From positions 3,263,501 to 3,327,500 of the forward strand of contig NZ_CP076128.1 of NCBI RefSeq assembly GCF_018736065.1: a DNA stretch of 64,000 nt, in the 5' to 3' direction. Within the stretch, counting starts at the first letter, position 1; each line of letters starts with the position of its first letter. This document shows positions 62,970 to 64,000 of the stretch, one piece after another. Made by a program: the position numbers and the translations under genes. Source of the DNA: Flammeovirga kamogawensis. Lineage in GTDB: Bacteria > Bacteroidota > Bacteroidia > Cytophagales > Flammeovirgaceae. The notes under the pieces were generated by a model. It was not told where the DNA came from, did not search any database, and was given only the letters and a program-made list of their open reading frames with translations.

Positions 62970-64000
62970 ATGAGAAAAAGTCTATTATTTATTCTTGCAT
63001 TGATTATATCATCGCAAGTATTTGCCTCAGATCATGGTGTCGCTAAACCATTAGATGAAGGAATGTGGCTTCCTATGTTTGTATCGCGTTTAAATTACGT
63101 GGATATGAAAAAGGAAGGATTAAAACTTACTGCAGAAGAAATTTACTCTGTAAATAACAGTTCTCTTAAAGATGCAATAGTTCATTTTGGAGGTTTTTGT
63201 ACAGGTGAAATTGTTTCAGATCAAGGATTAATTTTTACGAACCACCATTGTGGATACGGAGGTATTCAATCTGTTAGTACTGTAGAAAATGATTACTTAA
63301 CAGATGGTTTTTTTGCTAAAAGCCATGATCAAGAAAAACCAATTGATGGTTTATTTGTTCGTTTTTTACAACGTATGGATGATGTCTCTGCTCAGGTAAA
63401 CAAAGAACTTGACGGTTTAACTGGAGAAGAGCGTGCTCAAAAAGCACAAACAGTAATGGGTGAAATTAAAGCAGCTAAAGAAAAAGAATTAAACAACGAT
63501 AGTTATGAAGTATCGGTAAAATCATTTTTTGAAGGAAATGAATTTTACATGTTTGTTTACGAGCGCTTTGATGATATTCGCTTGGTAGGTAACCCTCCAG
63601 AAGCTGTAGGTAAATTTGGTGGTGATACAGATAACTGGATGTGGCCTCGCCATACAGGTGATTTCTCTATTTTTAGAGTATATGCAAATAAGGAAAACAA
63701 ACCTTCAAAATATTCAGAAGATAATGTTCCTTACAAGCCTAAACATCATTTACCAGTGTCTATAGAAGGTGTTCAAAAAGATGATTTTGCTATGATTATG
63801 GGATACCCAGGATCAACAGATCGTTATTTAACTTCTGAAGGTGTTAAACAACAAATAGAAGTATTTAATCCACTATTTGTAGAAATGCGTGATGCTATTC
63901 TAAAAACATGGAGAAAGCATATGGATGCAGATCCTAAAGTAAGGTTGCAATACGCTTCTAAATATGCATCGACAGCAAATTATTGGAAGTACTTTATTGG
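62970..64000 (+). CDS. S46 family dipeptidyl-peptidase (C-terminus off the window)
   Basis: Partial: 343 residues visible from the ATG at 62970, running off the right edge; the family is usually about 700-720 aa. A signal peptide ends near VFAS (residue 20). The S46 hallmarks are present: GGFCTGEIVSDQGLIFTNHH with the catalytic His (residues 92-93), and GGDTDNWMWPRHTGDFSIFR with the catalytic Asp. The nucleophile Ser lies in the missing part. DPP7/DPP11 enzymes release dipeptides from peptides in the periplasm, which fits a protein-degrading marine bacterium with a large subtilase. Confidence 0.93.
   Translation, partial: MRKSLLFILALIISSQVFASDHGVAKPLDEGMWLPMFVSRLNYVDMKKEGLKLTAEEIYSVNNSSLKDAIVHFGGFCTGEIVSDQGLIFTNHHCGYGGIQSVSTVENDYLTDGFFAKSHDQEKPIDGLFVRFLQRMDDVSAQVNKELDGLTGEERAQKAQTVMGEIKAAKEKELNNDSYEVSVKSFFEGNEFYMFVYERFDDIRLVGNPPEAVGKFGGDTDNWMWPRHTGDFSIFRVYANKENKPSKYSEDNVPYKPKHHLPVSIEGVQKDDFAMIMGYPGSTDRYLTSEGVKQQIEVFNPLFVEMRDAILKTWRKHMDADPKVRLQYASKYASTANYWKYFI

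Noticed and set aside
1-64000. CRISPR arrays, tRNA or rRNA genes, prophage or complete transposon
   Set aside because: No regularly spaced repeat array, cloverleaf, rRNA sequence, integrase or transposase could be recognised.

Overview
The window is low-GC DNA from a Bacteroidota bacterium, most likely a marine gliding member of the Cytophagales close to Flammeovirga (the genus is an inference). The evidence is type IX secretion C-terminal sorting domains on two large exported enzymes, a GldE-type gliding gene beside ssb and mutY, a short primary sigma factor of 287 aa, TAnnTTTG promoter boxes, absence of clear Shine-Dalgarno sites, and a GH16/CBM6 algal polysaccharide hydrolase.

Layout: 1-3.8 kb holds gldE (cut by the edge), ssb, mutY, a DUF2062 membrane protein and a rhomboid protease on the minus strand. 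3.9-8.1 kb has rpsP, a DsrE-like protein, a CarboxypepD_reg-like protein and a TlpA-like lipoprotein. 8.2-13.1 kb has class I fumarase, an acyl-CoA dehydrogenase and a cyclase-family hydrolase. 13.4-21.1 kb is dominated by a 2509-aa secreted subtilase. 21.2-28.6 kb has a methyltransferase, a RecD-like helicase, a MacB-like permease, queA, a STAS/anti-sigma kinase pair and a dihydroorotase-like protein that lacks catalytic residues. 28.7-30.7 kb has a small membrane-anchored protein, a frameshifted DNA cytosine methyltransferase and a truncated copy of an HTH regulator. 41.3-64 kb is mostly core: leuCDB, dxs, a GAF sensor, nhaC, an RsmF-type methyltransferase, rpsO, pnp, rpoD, then the GH16 enzyme, a TPR protein and an S46 peptidase cut by the right edge.

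The most interesting region is 30.9-41.0 kb, an apparently unlabelled double-glycine-leader peptide system. It has a membrane-spanning TPR-HTH regulator, an HlyD adaptor, a C39 peptidase-ABC exporter, a small wHTH protein, a TolC-like channel, a CPBP (Abi) membrane protease, and a 645-aa fusion protein. The fusion joins a glycosyltransferase-like domain to a C39 domain that has lost its whole catalytic triad. Two tiny precursor genes (54 and 44 aa, cores without cysteine) each sit behind a nearly identical promoter/operator element with the same internal spacing. One precursor gene ends inside a perfect 24-bp-arm hairpin. A degenerate direct copy of the regulator C-terminus lies at the other end of the cluster.

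Regulatory structure is visible elsewhere. Two identical-type dyads exactly 42 bp apart bracket the promoter of the acyl-CoA dehydrogenase, three direct repeats on helical phase lie upstream of the subtilase, and the rpsP, rpsO and pnp leaders contain hairpins. No tRNA, rRNA, CRISPR array or complete insertion sequence was recognised.
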